A stretch of 34,421 nucleotides of DNA, taken from Acanthamoeba sp. SK_2022b (taxonomy: Eukaryota > Discosea > Longamoebia > Acanthamoebidae). Both the position numbers and the translations under genes were made by a program. Of this stretch, positions 1 to 10,531 are shown piece after piece (within the stretch, counting starts at the first letter, position 1; every line of letters begins with the position of its first letter). The stretch covers positions 1-34,421 of the forward strand of contig JANDJZ010000605.1 of NCBI GenBank assembly GCA_027943245.1, in the 5' to 3' direction. A model generated the notes under the pieces. It did not search any database. It saw nothing but the letters and a program-made list of their open reading frames with translations, and was not told the DNA's origin.

Positions 1-946
1 CACCATCAGCGCGGCCTCGGCCGCCAGGTGCTGGGCGGCGGTGAAGGCGCCAGCGTTCCACCGCGCAGAGGCGTCGGCCTCGACGGCGGCGACGAGGGCC
101 GCGAGGTGATCCAGCGTGGCGCGCACGTGAGGCAGAAGCTCGGCGTGCTCGGGCGAGAGCGAGGGCGCCTCCGCCACGAGCTGGCCGTCGAGCGCGGCCA
201 GGTGGTCGTGGGCCTCGCGCAGCAGCCGGACCTCGTCGGCGCTCGAGAGCGGCTGCGTGCGGGGTTGGGCGGGCGCCTCCTTAAGCAGCCGCGTCACCGT
301 GCGGAACTCGTTGGCCACGTGTCGCGCCGTATCCTTCAGCGCCGGGTCGTTGCGCAGGTCTGTGTGACCAACGCATGGATGACGACGACGCCCAACACAA
401 ATTGGTTAGCGATGCGCGGAGATGAGCGAGAACGCGAAGAGCCGTACCGGTGACGTTGGTGGCGCCGAGGAGCGGCACGACGAGGCTGGACAGTTGGCCG
501 AGGTGCTTCTCCACATCTTCGCCGGACCGTAGGAGCTGCTGCCCGGCCGCCCCGTTCACCAGGTTGGCCGCCACGGCCGCCGTCCCGTACCGCAACTGAA
601 CGGCGAGGCACGCACAAGTGAGCAACCCAGTCACGCGCGACACGCGAGACGAGACGTGGCGTGAACCTGTTCGGCGGCGGTGAGGGCTGCAAAGGCGGTG
701 GCGTGCACGTCGTCGTCGGCCGTGCCCGTGGAGATGTGGATGAGGCGGCCGGTGTGCTGCGCGCACTGCTGCAGGAGCGTCTCGGCGGTCGCCGGGGCGC
801 AGGACAGCGTGTCCACGTCCGCCGCAGCGACCGTGAGCGAGTGCGCCGCCCCGAGCAGTTCACGAGTCGCGGCCAGCAACGCAGTCCTCGCCGCGCGATT
901 CTCTTCACGACCCGAACCACACACACACGCGCGCACACACACCACA

Positions 947-1021
<75 letters not shown>

Positions 1022-2104
1022 TGAGCGAGGAGCTCACACAGACATATGCGAACAAAGGATGACGTGCCTGGGGTCTCGTTGACGCTCTTGGCCGCGGTGA
1101 GAAGGTTCTTGGCGGCAGGTCGGAGGTGGCGGGCGGCGGCGGCCATGGGCGCCTTGGTTCGGGGGCAGGCCGCCCCGTAAGCCGGCATCAGGTCGAACGC
1201 CTCCTTAATCGATGCCGCCACGGCCTTGAGCTCCTCGTTCAACGCCTGTTGCGCCACAGCACGCGCGCGCACAAACAACGCGGTCGATGATTGGTGGGCA
1301 CTCCAGTCAGATGTTGTTGTGAACGCACGCGGGCGGGCGTGCGAGGTGGGCTACCATCACTTGATCTTCGGTGGCCACGTCGACGTGCACGATCGGGGCG
1401 ATGCAGTCGAGGAACGAGGTCACGCTCGCCACCAGCGGGCCGGTCACGGCGCCCGGGCCCTCCCTCTCGGCGTCCAACAGCTCTTCGGACTTGGCGGGCG
1501 GCGTCTCCGTAGCCGTCGTGGGCAGGCTCTCGGTCGCCTCCACGATGCTCGATATGGACGACGTCAGCGTGCGGCTTCGCATGGTGGAAGAGCCCTCCTC
1601 GGCCGAGGGCGATCGCGGGATGGGCTGCTGCTGCTGTGGCGGCGACTGCTCCCCCGCCGGAGACGCCTCCTTCTGACACAACAATCAAGCAATGAGTCAA
1701 CGAGTCAACCCCCCCCCCAATACAGTGAGCCGGGCAATGTCGAAGCAGGGCGAGTACGGGCTGAACGATGGAGGCGAGCGTTTGCACGGAAGCGGCGGAG
1801 GCGGGAGTCGTGGGTGACGATGTGGCGGGGGTAGCTTCGGCGGGAGTGGGAGAGGAAGGGGCGGGAGTGGGAGCAGCGGGCGACGAGGCGAGGAAGGCCG
1901 GAGGCGTGGGGAAGAAGGCGGGGTACTGCTTGATGAGAAGAGTGAGCGCGATGCTGCTGGGCTGCATGGCCTTCATCATTTCCTGCGGGTCCGTCGTCTC
2001 GCAGAAGAACATGTTGGGGCCCAGCACCGTTGACAGATTCGACGCCGACATGCGGTTCTCCTTTGATGCAGCATCGCAACACAGACTCAGTGAGCGCTTT
2101 GTAA

Positions 2105-2184
<80 letters not shown>

Positions 2185-4420
2185 CTCTAGTCGCTTGGTG
2201 ATCTCGTAGCAGAGGTAGAGGATTGCGTTGAGGGCAGTCTTGTTGATGGCGGGCAGCGACTCGACGGCGGCTTGCAGGACGCGCACCTGCTCGTCCTCGG
2301 CCGTGGTCTCGAGGTTGAGCGCGAGGTACGGGCCCAGGGCGGATAGCGGGAAGACCGATTCGGGGAGCGACCGGAGCCACATCTTCAACAGCGCCGCCAC
2401 GCAGTGCGGATCGCTCACCTTCGAAAAGTCCACGTCCTTACCTTGACACACACGCCGTCGTGTGTCAGCATTCCCGCGTAATGCTCGTGCGACTGGCCGC
2501 GTGGCCGCGTGGTGGGTGTAACGCGGGAGCTCGCTTACCAGAGTTGACTTGGTTTTGCAGGTCTTGCACGGATGAGATGTTGCCCGAAATGCGGAAGATG
2601 CCCTCCAAGCGGATAACTGCGATCCACCGCCACTCGCGTGTCAGAGTTTGTCATTGCTGTGTTTCCCGAGAAGTAGAAGAGAGAGGGACCTTCGGGGCGC
2701 AGGATGAACTCGATGGCGCTCTGGATTACGCGTGGCAGCTCGCCGCCTTCCCGGGCCATCACGTCCGAGAGAGGCATCCCGAGCAGCCGTTTCTGCTCAA
2801 TTCGGAGACCAGGCGCGACATCACGTAAGCCTCACTGCCGCGCTGCGCATTTGCGTGGGGACATGCGTGCGCGCGGTTTGGGCTGACGTACGCTCGGGTC
2901 GACGGGTGCTTTGGGGGTCGTGGGCGGCACGAAGCTGCGACCGCGCGTGCGGAGGTCTTCGTAGTCTGCTCGGGCCTGCTCGGCACACTTTTGGTTGTGG
3001 GCCATGTGGGGCTTCAGGTCGCGCACGAGATTAGCTCCGCGCGTGAAGAAGTCCTCGTAGGCCACGAACATGAAGTAGAACTGCACATCGGGTCGCGCAC
3101 GGGGTCAGCCTAGGGCTGGCACAAGCTTGGTGCGGTGCGAACTGTAACGGCACTAGTGGACGGGGCAAGGAGTGTACCCGTTCGTAGAGGAACATTTCTG
3201 TCTTCTTGTTGATGATCTCCAAGACGGTGGTGACCTCTTCGGTGACCTTCTCCAGCTCCTTCTTCGCTTCGGCCACCTCCTTCTCCTCCTACATTGTGTG
3301 TGTTGTGTGTCATGCACATGCATGAGTGATCACAGACTGGGAGTGGATGGGTTTTGAAGAGGAGGGAATCACCTCGACGAGGCTCTTCCCCGGCTTGAGC
3401 TTGTTTTCGGCGTTGCGGTAGCGCGTCATCGCGGCGTCGTACTGTCGTCGATACTTGTCATACTTGGCCTTCTCGGACTACACGCGACCAAGACGATGGC
3501 GACGACCACTCAACCGTTACAGTCCATCGCTTGACTAGTATGGGACCACACAAGTCCGAGAAGGCCAAGTATGACAAGTACCGCGGCTTCGGTCAGATCC
3601 GACTTCACCAGCACTTCGAGTTGCGCGCTCACATCCGAGAGCAGCACGCGACTCTGGAAATGTCAAATGACATTGTTGTTGGGGTCAGGCGCAACAACGC
3701 GACAATGATGATGTGGTGATCATTTCGAAATGAAAGGTCTGAGAAGAAGGTGGCGCGTACGAGGGACTCCTTGAGCGTCTCGGTCATCGTCTGGAACTGC
3801 GACAGTCGCGCCATCATCGCCGCTTGGACATTGAAATCGTAAGGAAGAGGGAGTGTTAGGGTCACCATCGTCAGGGTCACCGTCCTCGCTTTCACAGTCA
3901 CTTTCACTGTCGCAGAGGCCGTTGGCGCCGTACAGAGTTCCTGGTGGTCGTAGGCCTGCTTCATACGGTTACCAAAGTTGGCAAAGGCCGCCGCCGTGAC
4001 CTTGCCCTCCTCCACGCTGTCTGCGCGTCGATGGTCGCCACAACACTATCAGAGATGACACTACGTGGCAAGGAGAGAAGGGACAGGTGTCAAGGAAAGA
4101 CCTTGGTTGGCCTTGCATTGCTTCTCCAGCCGCTTGTAGGACTCTCTGAGAAAGGCTCGGCTCTCCTCAGTTTTCTGCCCAGCGAAGAGAGGAACGCGTG
4201 AGCCAGCTGAGCGTTTAAAAACGAGGTGGCAAGGGTGAGGTGCAGCACCTCGGCGAGAAAGCGGACTGTGTTAGACTCGCTGACGACCTCCACTCTTCCC
4301 ATCTTCTCGAGCCCCCACTGCACGTAAAATTTGGGAGAGTGTGAGAGGATCAATAGGTTGAAACAAAGTCAAATGGAAAGCGGGTTCAAGCACTTGTTTG
4401 GCAATACGAAGATTCTTCAT
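1..4420 (-). CDS. BAR-RhoGAP protein with C-terminal helical region (partial, 3' end outside window)
   Basis: This is a multi-exon gene read right to left from an ATG at 4420 (MKNLRIAKQ). It is still open at base 1, giving about 910 residues in the window. Residues about 1-260 are helical and charged, in the style of an N-terminal BAR domain (RICH1/Nadrin/GRAF class), which senses or bends membranes. Residues about 266-465 form a RhoGAP domain: PLSDVM, then EGIFRISG with the arginine finger near residue 308, then DPHCVAALLKMWLRSLPE, INKTALNAILYLC and MSASNLSTVLGPN. This domain should stimulate GTP hydrolysis by Rho/Rac/Cdc42. A Pro/Ser/Thr linker and Ala-rich helices follow (e.g. AAKNLLTAAKSVNE), loosely resembling talin/vinculin bundles. 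That last resemblance is weak. Introns are short, and two carry long dinucleotide repeats. The junction near 1065-920 is uncertain: either a GC donor or an alternative donor. The gene is divergent from the acyl-CoA oxidase. Confidence 0.85.
954..1018. repeat. (CA)n microsatellite
   Basis: An uninterrupted CA run, preceded by interrupted CA/CACC repeats from about 918. It lies inside an intron of the BAR-RhoGAP gene, whose sense strand reads it as GT. Confidence 0.95.
2107..2181. repeat. (TG)n microsatellite
   Basis: About 37 TG units inside the BAR-RhoGAP intron that splits the RhoGAP domain, between ITKRLE and ENRMSAS. On the sense strand it reads as CA and starts right after the GTAA of the 5' splice site. 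Confidence 0.95.
3452..3580. repeat. 28-bp perfect inverted repeat across an exon-intron boundary
   Basis: Arms at 3452-3479 and 3553-3580 are perfect reverse complements around a 73-nt loop. In the minus-strand transcript of the BAR-RhoGAP gene, the intron runs 3581 to 3478. The right arm is the first bases of the intron, including the U of the 5' GU. The left arm is the 3' AG plus the first 26 nt of the next exon (SEKAKYDK). Both splice sites therefore fall in one stem. Confidence 0.95.
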
Positions 4421-4678
4421 GGTAACCACCACAGCCTGCCGCCCAGAGGGATGAGGTGTGCGTTTTGGTGCTTTTTCTCACCACCGAAAATATTAATTTG
4501 CATAATTTAAATATCTTCCCAATTTATGTCGACGTTAATCGGAACATTGCTGAGATGGTTTGGGATGGCGACGGTTCCGCCCAGACTGCTTAGACGCAAA
4601 TCAGCGTTTGGATTCAACAAGGTCTGGTAGTCCTGTAGAGCAGAAGCAGCAAAGCACGAGTGGCCACGTTCATAGGAG
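4421..4678. promoter_or_regulatory. Divergent intergenic region (putative bidirectional promoter)
   Basis: This gap of 258 bp separates the start codons of the BAR-RhoGAP gene (minus) and the acyl-CoA oxidase gene (plus). It holds an AT-rich patch around 4485-4530, unlike the GC-rich coding sequence on either side. I cannot assign a defined TATA or initiator element. The promoter role is inferred from position only. Confidence 0.5.
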
Positions 4679-7600
4679 ATGCAGTCAACGAACGCTGCTA
4701 CCAAGAGGGTGGCTCGCATAGAGGCCCACCTTGCCCCCAAGCAAATCTTGAACGACGAACGGGTTGAGGCTGCGGGGTGTAACGCGCCCCTCGAGCTGCC
4801 CGACGTGTCGAACGGTCCCGCGGTGATGGCCAGCGAGCGTAGCCAGGCGTCCTTCAACGTGCGTGAGCTCACCAATCTGCTGGACGGCAGCGAACGGGGA
4901 ACTCAGCGCAAGCATGCGGCGTATGAACTCGTCCGCAACGAACCCGTCTTCATCGACCCCGGCTACTACGACCGCACTCGTGACGAGGGTACCACTTCTT
5001 CCCCCGCTCCCCATCCATTTCATCTTCTAAGCTTGTTGTATATTGTGGGGCTACTCCGTGCAGCGAGATATCGCGTGATGCAGAAGCTTAAGCGCTTCGC
5101 GGAGCTGGTGCAGAAGGACCCGCAGCAGAACTACCTGCTGCACAACATCATCGGCATCTACGACCCCGCCTTCTACACGCGCTACGGCGTCCACGGTTAC
5201 CTGTTTGGCGGCGCCATCGCTGGTTTGTGTTCCCGCCCTCGCCCACGCAGGCAACCGCCTCCGTGGCTGATCGCCCATATTTTGCCGCGTATGGTCGACA
5301 TACGATGACAGGCCAAGGAACGGACGAGATGGTGGCCAAGTATATGGACGACGTCGAGAACATGCGCATCGTGGGCGTGTTTGGCATGACCGAGATGGGC
5401 CACGGTTCCGCCATCAGGGACTTTGAGACCACTGCCACCTACAACAGGGACAAGGACACCATCGTGATCAACACCCCCACCATCACTGGCATGTCCAGCC
5501 CCTCAAGGCTATTCTTCTGCTCCCTTCCCTCGCTAGAGACCACCGCCTCGCTTACTTGGGTTATGTCTGCCACTCTTCTGTTTGCTGTCTGCAGCTACCA
5601 AGTGGTGGATCGGCGGCGCGGCACACATTGCGACGCACACGGTGGTGTTCGGGCGGCTGATCGTGGACGGCAAGGACCACGGCGTGCACTCGTTCTTGGT
5701 GCAGGTCCGCGACATCAACGGCGACCTCCTGCCGGGCGTCGTCATCGGCGACATCGGCAAGAAGATGGGCCGCGACGGCATCGATAACGGTTGGATGCAG
5801 TTCCAGAACGTCGAGGTGCCCCGCACCAACATGCTCATGAAGTGGGCCAAGCTCTCGCGCGAGGTACATCCGCCTCTCCACCTCCACCATCGTCCACCTC
5901 GTGGGCTTACCCGAGTGAGTGTTGTCCAGGGAGTCTATACCAAGCCCCCGAAGGCGCAGCTCGCCTATGGCGCTCTGTTGAAGGGAAGGGTGGGCCTCAT
6001 CATGAACAGCGCCCACAACCTCGAGAAGGCGTTGATCATCGGTACAACCTCGTCCCTCGTTATTGCGCTGGCCACCCCATTTAATAATTGCTCGCCAATG
6101 GGTCGATCGCCTCCACAGCCATCCGATATTCGGTCATCCGCAGGCAGTTCGCCAGCAGCAGTGGCCCCGAGACGCAGATTTTGGACTACCAGACGCACCA
6201 GGCACGCTCTCCCCCCTCCCTCTCCCTTTCTGCATAGCCCATTGTCCGGCATGGTTGGCTCACATACACCTTTTGTAGATTCGTTTGTTGGAGCCTCTGG
6301 CGGCGGCCTTCGCTTGGCATTTCGTTGCGATCCGCGTGGACAAGGACATCCGTCATCTGAGCAAGACCCTTGCCCAAGGTGAACTGGGCAACCTCGCCGA
6401 CATTCATGCTACCCTCGCCGGTACTTGCCCTCCACTACTCTACCTTGATGGCTCTCCCGCAGCGGTAGTCCTAACTCCTTCTGTCGACAGGTGTCAAGGC
6501 CACATGCACCTGGTACGTGGCCGAGTCGCTCGAGCAGATCCGCCAGTGCCTTGGTACAGCAGCTCCCTGCTCGTCGCCTTTTCCATTTCGCTGCTGAGCA
6601 ATGGAGCTCGCTCTGCGCGCGCGTATCACCGCCAGGCGGACACGGCTACAGCTCCTACTCGGGGCTTCCCTCCCTCATCGCCGACTACGCAGTCAACCAG
6701 ACATGGGTACACACACGCACACTCGCCGCACGTGAGCGCTCAACACGAGTGCTAACCGCCAATACCCTCTGCACACGCAATAGGAGGGCGACAACACTGT
6801 GATGTCGCTCCAGACGGCGCAGTACTTGATCAAGTCTCTGAGCCAAGCCATGCGGGTGCGTTGCCTTCACCGAAGGCCAGTGAGGGTTGCATGCCTCTTG
6901 CCGACGCCATCGTCGTGCTGATGCTGTGTCGTTTCATGCGCAGGGCAAGACGCTCACCGGCTCGGTCCAGTACCTCGAGAGGACCGTGGCCATTCTGGGC
7001 CAGGCTCAATGGCGCGTCACAACTGAGCAAGGTAGGTTCCAAAACTAACCATTTTTAATATTTCAAATCATTATTTTTATTATTATTAATTCAATCATTT
7101 GCTATTCTGTGTCAACAGATCTGTCCGACGCGAGTGTCTTGGCGGAGGCCCTCGAGCGTGCCGCGGTCAAGTCGGTGACGAGAGTCGCGGAGAGGCTGCA
7201 GCGGGAGATGCAGGCCGGTAAGTCCAAGGCCGAGGCGTGGGACTGCTGCCTCATCGAGCTCGTCCAGGCTGCGGTGCGTTGCCTCGCCCTCACAAACACT
7301 CAACAACCAAGGCCTTTCTGAGTGCTGACCCAGTGCGCGCGCGTAGGGCCACCATTCGTTCGTGTACGTGTTGGACTCCTTCGTCCGAAGCGTCGAGAAG
7401 GCCCGAAACAAGTGCAAGGACTCGAACGTGGTCGCCATCCTCTCGAAGCTGCTCGAGCTGTTCGTGCTCAACAGGATCAGCAAGGTCAGCCAGATCTTCC
7501 TGATGGACGGCTTCATGACCGAGAAGCACATCGACCTCATCGAGAAGAAGATTAGGCACCTCCTCCCTCCCTCCCCCTCGCTCTCCCTGATCGTCTTTGT

Positions 7601-7974
7601 GTCGAGTCGAGTCTTGGGACTGGCGGCTGACGGGCCCTTGCACGGACAGAGGACTCCTGTTCGAGATCCGTAAGCAGGCTGTGCCCCTCACAGATGCGTT
7701 CGACCTGCCCGATTTCCTGGTCAACTCGCCCCTCGGCAAGAGCGATGGCGACATCTACAACGCCTACATGCAGGCATGTCACCCCCCCCCCCGCAGTCAC
7801 TCCACAAGGCCACTTTCGTTCACCCAGCATCACGCGTGAGACGAAGCTGTCGATCTCACGCTCGCTTTCTCCATCTTCCACACACAGACCGTCAAGAGTG
7901 CGCCTGGCGCGATGAGCAAGGCGCCCTACTGGGACGAACTGGTCAAGCCGTGCCTCAGGCAAAACCTCGCGTGA
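4679..7974 (+). CDS. Peroxisomal acyl-CoA oxidase (PTS2-type)
   Basis: A FAD enzyme for the first step of peroxisomal beta-oxidation, converting acyl-CoA to trans-2-enoyl-CoA with release of H2O2. I splice about 15 exons. The N-terminus carries RVARIEAHL, an exact R-V-x5-H-L PTS2 peroxisomal signal as in plant ACX2/ACX3. Family blocks follow in order: [21 protein letters not shown] (FAD/acyl-CoA site), [72 protein letters not shown] and [15 protein letters not shown], which contains the expected catalytic glutamate. The C-terminal ACOX domain runs to [10 protein letters not shown], with no SKL-type PTS1. Four of the 14 introns need GC-AG boundaries to hold the frame. The start is the first ATG in frame with the PTS2. 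Confidence 0.93.
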
Positions 7975-8109
7975 GTGGCACTTGTCCAACGAGCCGTGAC
8001 GCTACTACTCCCCTTTTGGCAAGGAAAGCCTTCCCCCAATACAAACACGTGACGAGGCGCAGTTCTCCTCTTTCGTTTCGTTTCGGGTTTTTTCTCTTTT
8101 TTCTTCGTG

Positions 8110-9006
8110 ATGGAGTCGTCGGCCGACAGCGTGAAGCTCGATGCTGAGCTGTCCAGGCTCACCGACGGGGCCAAGTGGCACCGCGTAAGCGTAGGCTGTT
8201 CAGGCGATGTCGTATGGCGTCTCCAACAAACGCCAGGTGTGGGGAGGGCGACCCCCTCTTCGTCTTCGACCTACCTCAAGGTGGCGCCGGCTGGCAAGCT
8301 GACCAGCGACGCGGCTGCCATGCGGCTGCTGGAGCGGTGCGGGGTACCAGTACCGCACGTACTGTACTACGCTACAGGGGCGGCAGGCGAGGGACCAGAC
8401 CTTCTGCTCACCACCGCCCTCGAGGGCGTGCACGGCGCGTCGGAGGAGGCACTGGCCAGGCCCGAGGCTCTCGTGGCCAGCTTCGCCGATGGCCTGCGTA
8501 GCCTCCATCATCACCACTCGAGGGCGCTGATGGCAACTGGCGAGGAGGCGCTACGTGCTTTCGACGCGCGGGTGGCGGCCAGGGTGGCCCGCACGGAGCG
8601 ACGACTGCGCCCGGCGGAGAAAGAGGAGCATGCGAAGCGGGCGGAGGCACTTCGAGCTCACGCCGCACAGGCGCCGCCAGAGGTCGAGTCCGACATGGTG
8701 TTCACACATGGCGACTACTGCTTGCCCAATGTCATCTTCTCCATCACGGCCGACCAAACCGACGTCACCGACAACGTCGGCGAACAAGAGGCAAAGGCTG
8801 GCGAGGTGATGAAGGTGGTAGGGTTCGTGGACGTGGGCCTGGCCGGCGTTGCTGATCCTTACCGCGACCTGGCCAGCGCCGTGTGGAGCCTAAACTTCAA
8901 CGGCCTGGCCGAGCACGTGCCCGCCTTCCTTACCCATTACGCTGCCGGAGGAGCTATCGACCACGCCAAGCTTGATTGGTACATCACCATGTTCATGCTC
9001 GCCTGA
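8110..9006 (+). CDS. Aminoglycoside 3'-phosphotransferase-like kinase, intronless
   Basis: This single open frame of 298 residues starts at ATG 8110; the GTG just before it is not needed. It shows the order of motifs of the APH(3') family. These are a GCSGDVVWRL glycine-loop region near the N-terminus, YLKV with the ATP-anchoring lysine, the catalytic loop THGDYCLPN (Asp about 202, Asn about 207) and the metal-binding VGFVDVGLAGVADPYRD (Asp about 241). HGDxCLPN and GVADPYRDLA are closer to bacterial APH(3') enzymes than to eukaryotic choline or fructosamine kinases. The substrate is unknown; antibiotic phosphorylation is possible but unproven. It begins 135 bp after the acyl-CoA oxidase stop. 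Absence of introns among intron-dense neighbours suggests transfer from bacteria. Confidence 0.8.
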   Translation: MESSADSVKLDAELSRLTDGAKWHRVSVGCSGDVVWRLQQTPGVGRATPSSSSTYLKVAPAGKLTSDAAAMRLLERCGVPVPHVLYYATGAAGEGPDLLLTTALEGVHGASEEALARPEALVASFADGLRSLHHHHSRALMATGEEALRAFDARVAARVARTERRLRPAEKEEHAKRAEALRAHAAQAPPEVESDMVFTHGDYCLPNVIFSITADQTDVTDNVGEQEAKAGEVMKVVGFVDVGLAGVADPYRDLASAVWSLNFNGLAEHVPAFLTHYAAGGAIDHAKLDWYITMFMLA

Positions 9007-9193
9007 GACGCCATGCTCGGCGTTTTTCCTGGCCGAGGAATAGAGCGGTTAAAGAATCCAAAAAATGTGAGGCTATATCGCTCGTTCGTATTTGTAATTT
9101 CCTGAGAGCTCTTTTTCCCGCTCGCGCCATTATGTAGTTCCTTGAAGCCAACACAACAAGAACGTAGCGGTCGCCACCGACCACGCATAACAC

Positions 9194-10472
9194 ATGGAGC
9201 ACGCACATAGACCAGGCGTGCTGGCACAAGACGGGGATACCTGCACACGCCAGCCAGAGAGGGCGGACCTGCCCGCAGCTCCACGCAAAAGAACCGACGG
9301 TGTGGCGTTCGGAGAGAGCGAGCAAGCCGCGGCGGCGCGCCGTGGGGTGGGCCTGGCCTGCAACTTTTGTCGTCGTTCCCACTCCCTATGCGAGACGTAC
9401 GTTTTCACCTTTTGTTACTGCTTTCTTCTTTCTTTTTATTTAAAAGACTGAATTTCATTTTTCAAGACAAAATAAAATAATTAAATTATACTTTTTCCTT
9501 CGAACCGTGGACAGGAAGAGGCCCTGTACGCGGTGCGAGAAAGCCGGGAGGGCCCACCTCTGCTCGGACGTGCCGCTACGCAAGCGCGGGCGACCGCGAC
9601 GGACCGATGGCGATTCCACAGGCCAGGCCAAATGGATGCCGTTCCAACACACGACGCAGCCTCTACCCCAGCCGCGCTTCCCCACCGCTGCCACCACCAG
9701 CAGCAGCACTACGACCACCGCCTTCACCGCGAACGTGGGCCAGAGGCTCCCCGTCCCAGCAGGCCTTGATTCGCTGCCCTTCCTCGCCGTCTCCCCGCGC
9801 ACGCCGCAAGCCCACCACGCGCCGGCTGCCGTTCCCATCAAACCCAAGCTCGTGACGTCATCGCCGCCCTCCTCCTCATCATCGCTGGGCGGCGAGTCCT
9901 CATCGAATGCGCTGTTCACGAGCGCTCTGGACATGGTGTCGGACGAGCTGCGGCGCGCCCGCGACGACAACGAGAAGCTGCGGGCCAAGCTCAGGAAGAC
10001 CAAGGCCAAGCTCAAGCACCAGCGGGCCGAGGCCAAGCAGCTCCGGCATGCGCTGGAGCGCGAGCTGGAGGACAAGGCGCGTCTCTCGAACCAGACGCGT
10101 ATAACGGCTACTCCAGCCAGCATGAAGGCGACCTCGCCCTCGTCGTTGGTGTCGTTGTCGTCACCGAACGAGACCTCGCCATCGTCATTGTCTTCTTCAG
10201 AGTCGCCGTCGTCGTCTTCAGAGTCGTCATCGTGGTGGTCCTCCTCTTCGTCGTCATCATCATCTTCTTCATTATCGCCGTACTCCCCGCCGCCCTCTTC
10301 GGTGTCGAGCTATTCGATGCTGCACGCGTTCCCGCTCGAGGTCATGCAACATGTCCACCAGCGCATGCCGTTCCTCTCTCGCTACCTCTTCTCTCCTCGC
10401 GACTTTGTCATCCAAGACCTACGGTAACCGCACACGCACATGCAGCGACACGTTTGTTGCCTTGTGGCTCAC

Positions 10473-10531
<59 letters not shown>

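Noticed and set aside
907..1018. CRISPR-like or satellite array
   Set aside because: It is a plain CA dinucleotide run within an intron, without spacers.
7971..8110. A further acyl-CoA oxidase exon using the strong GTGAGT at 7971
   Set aside because: I tried the downstream acceptors; none gave an SKL-like ending or conserved sequence, so the TGA at 7972-7974 is kept.
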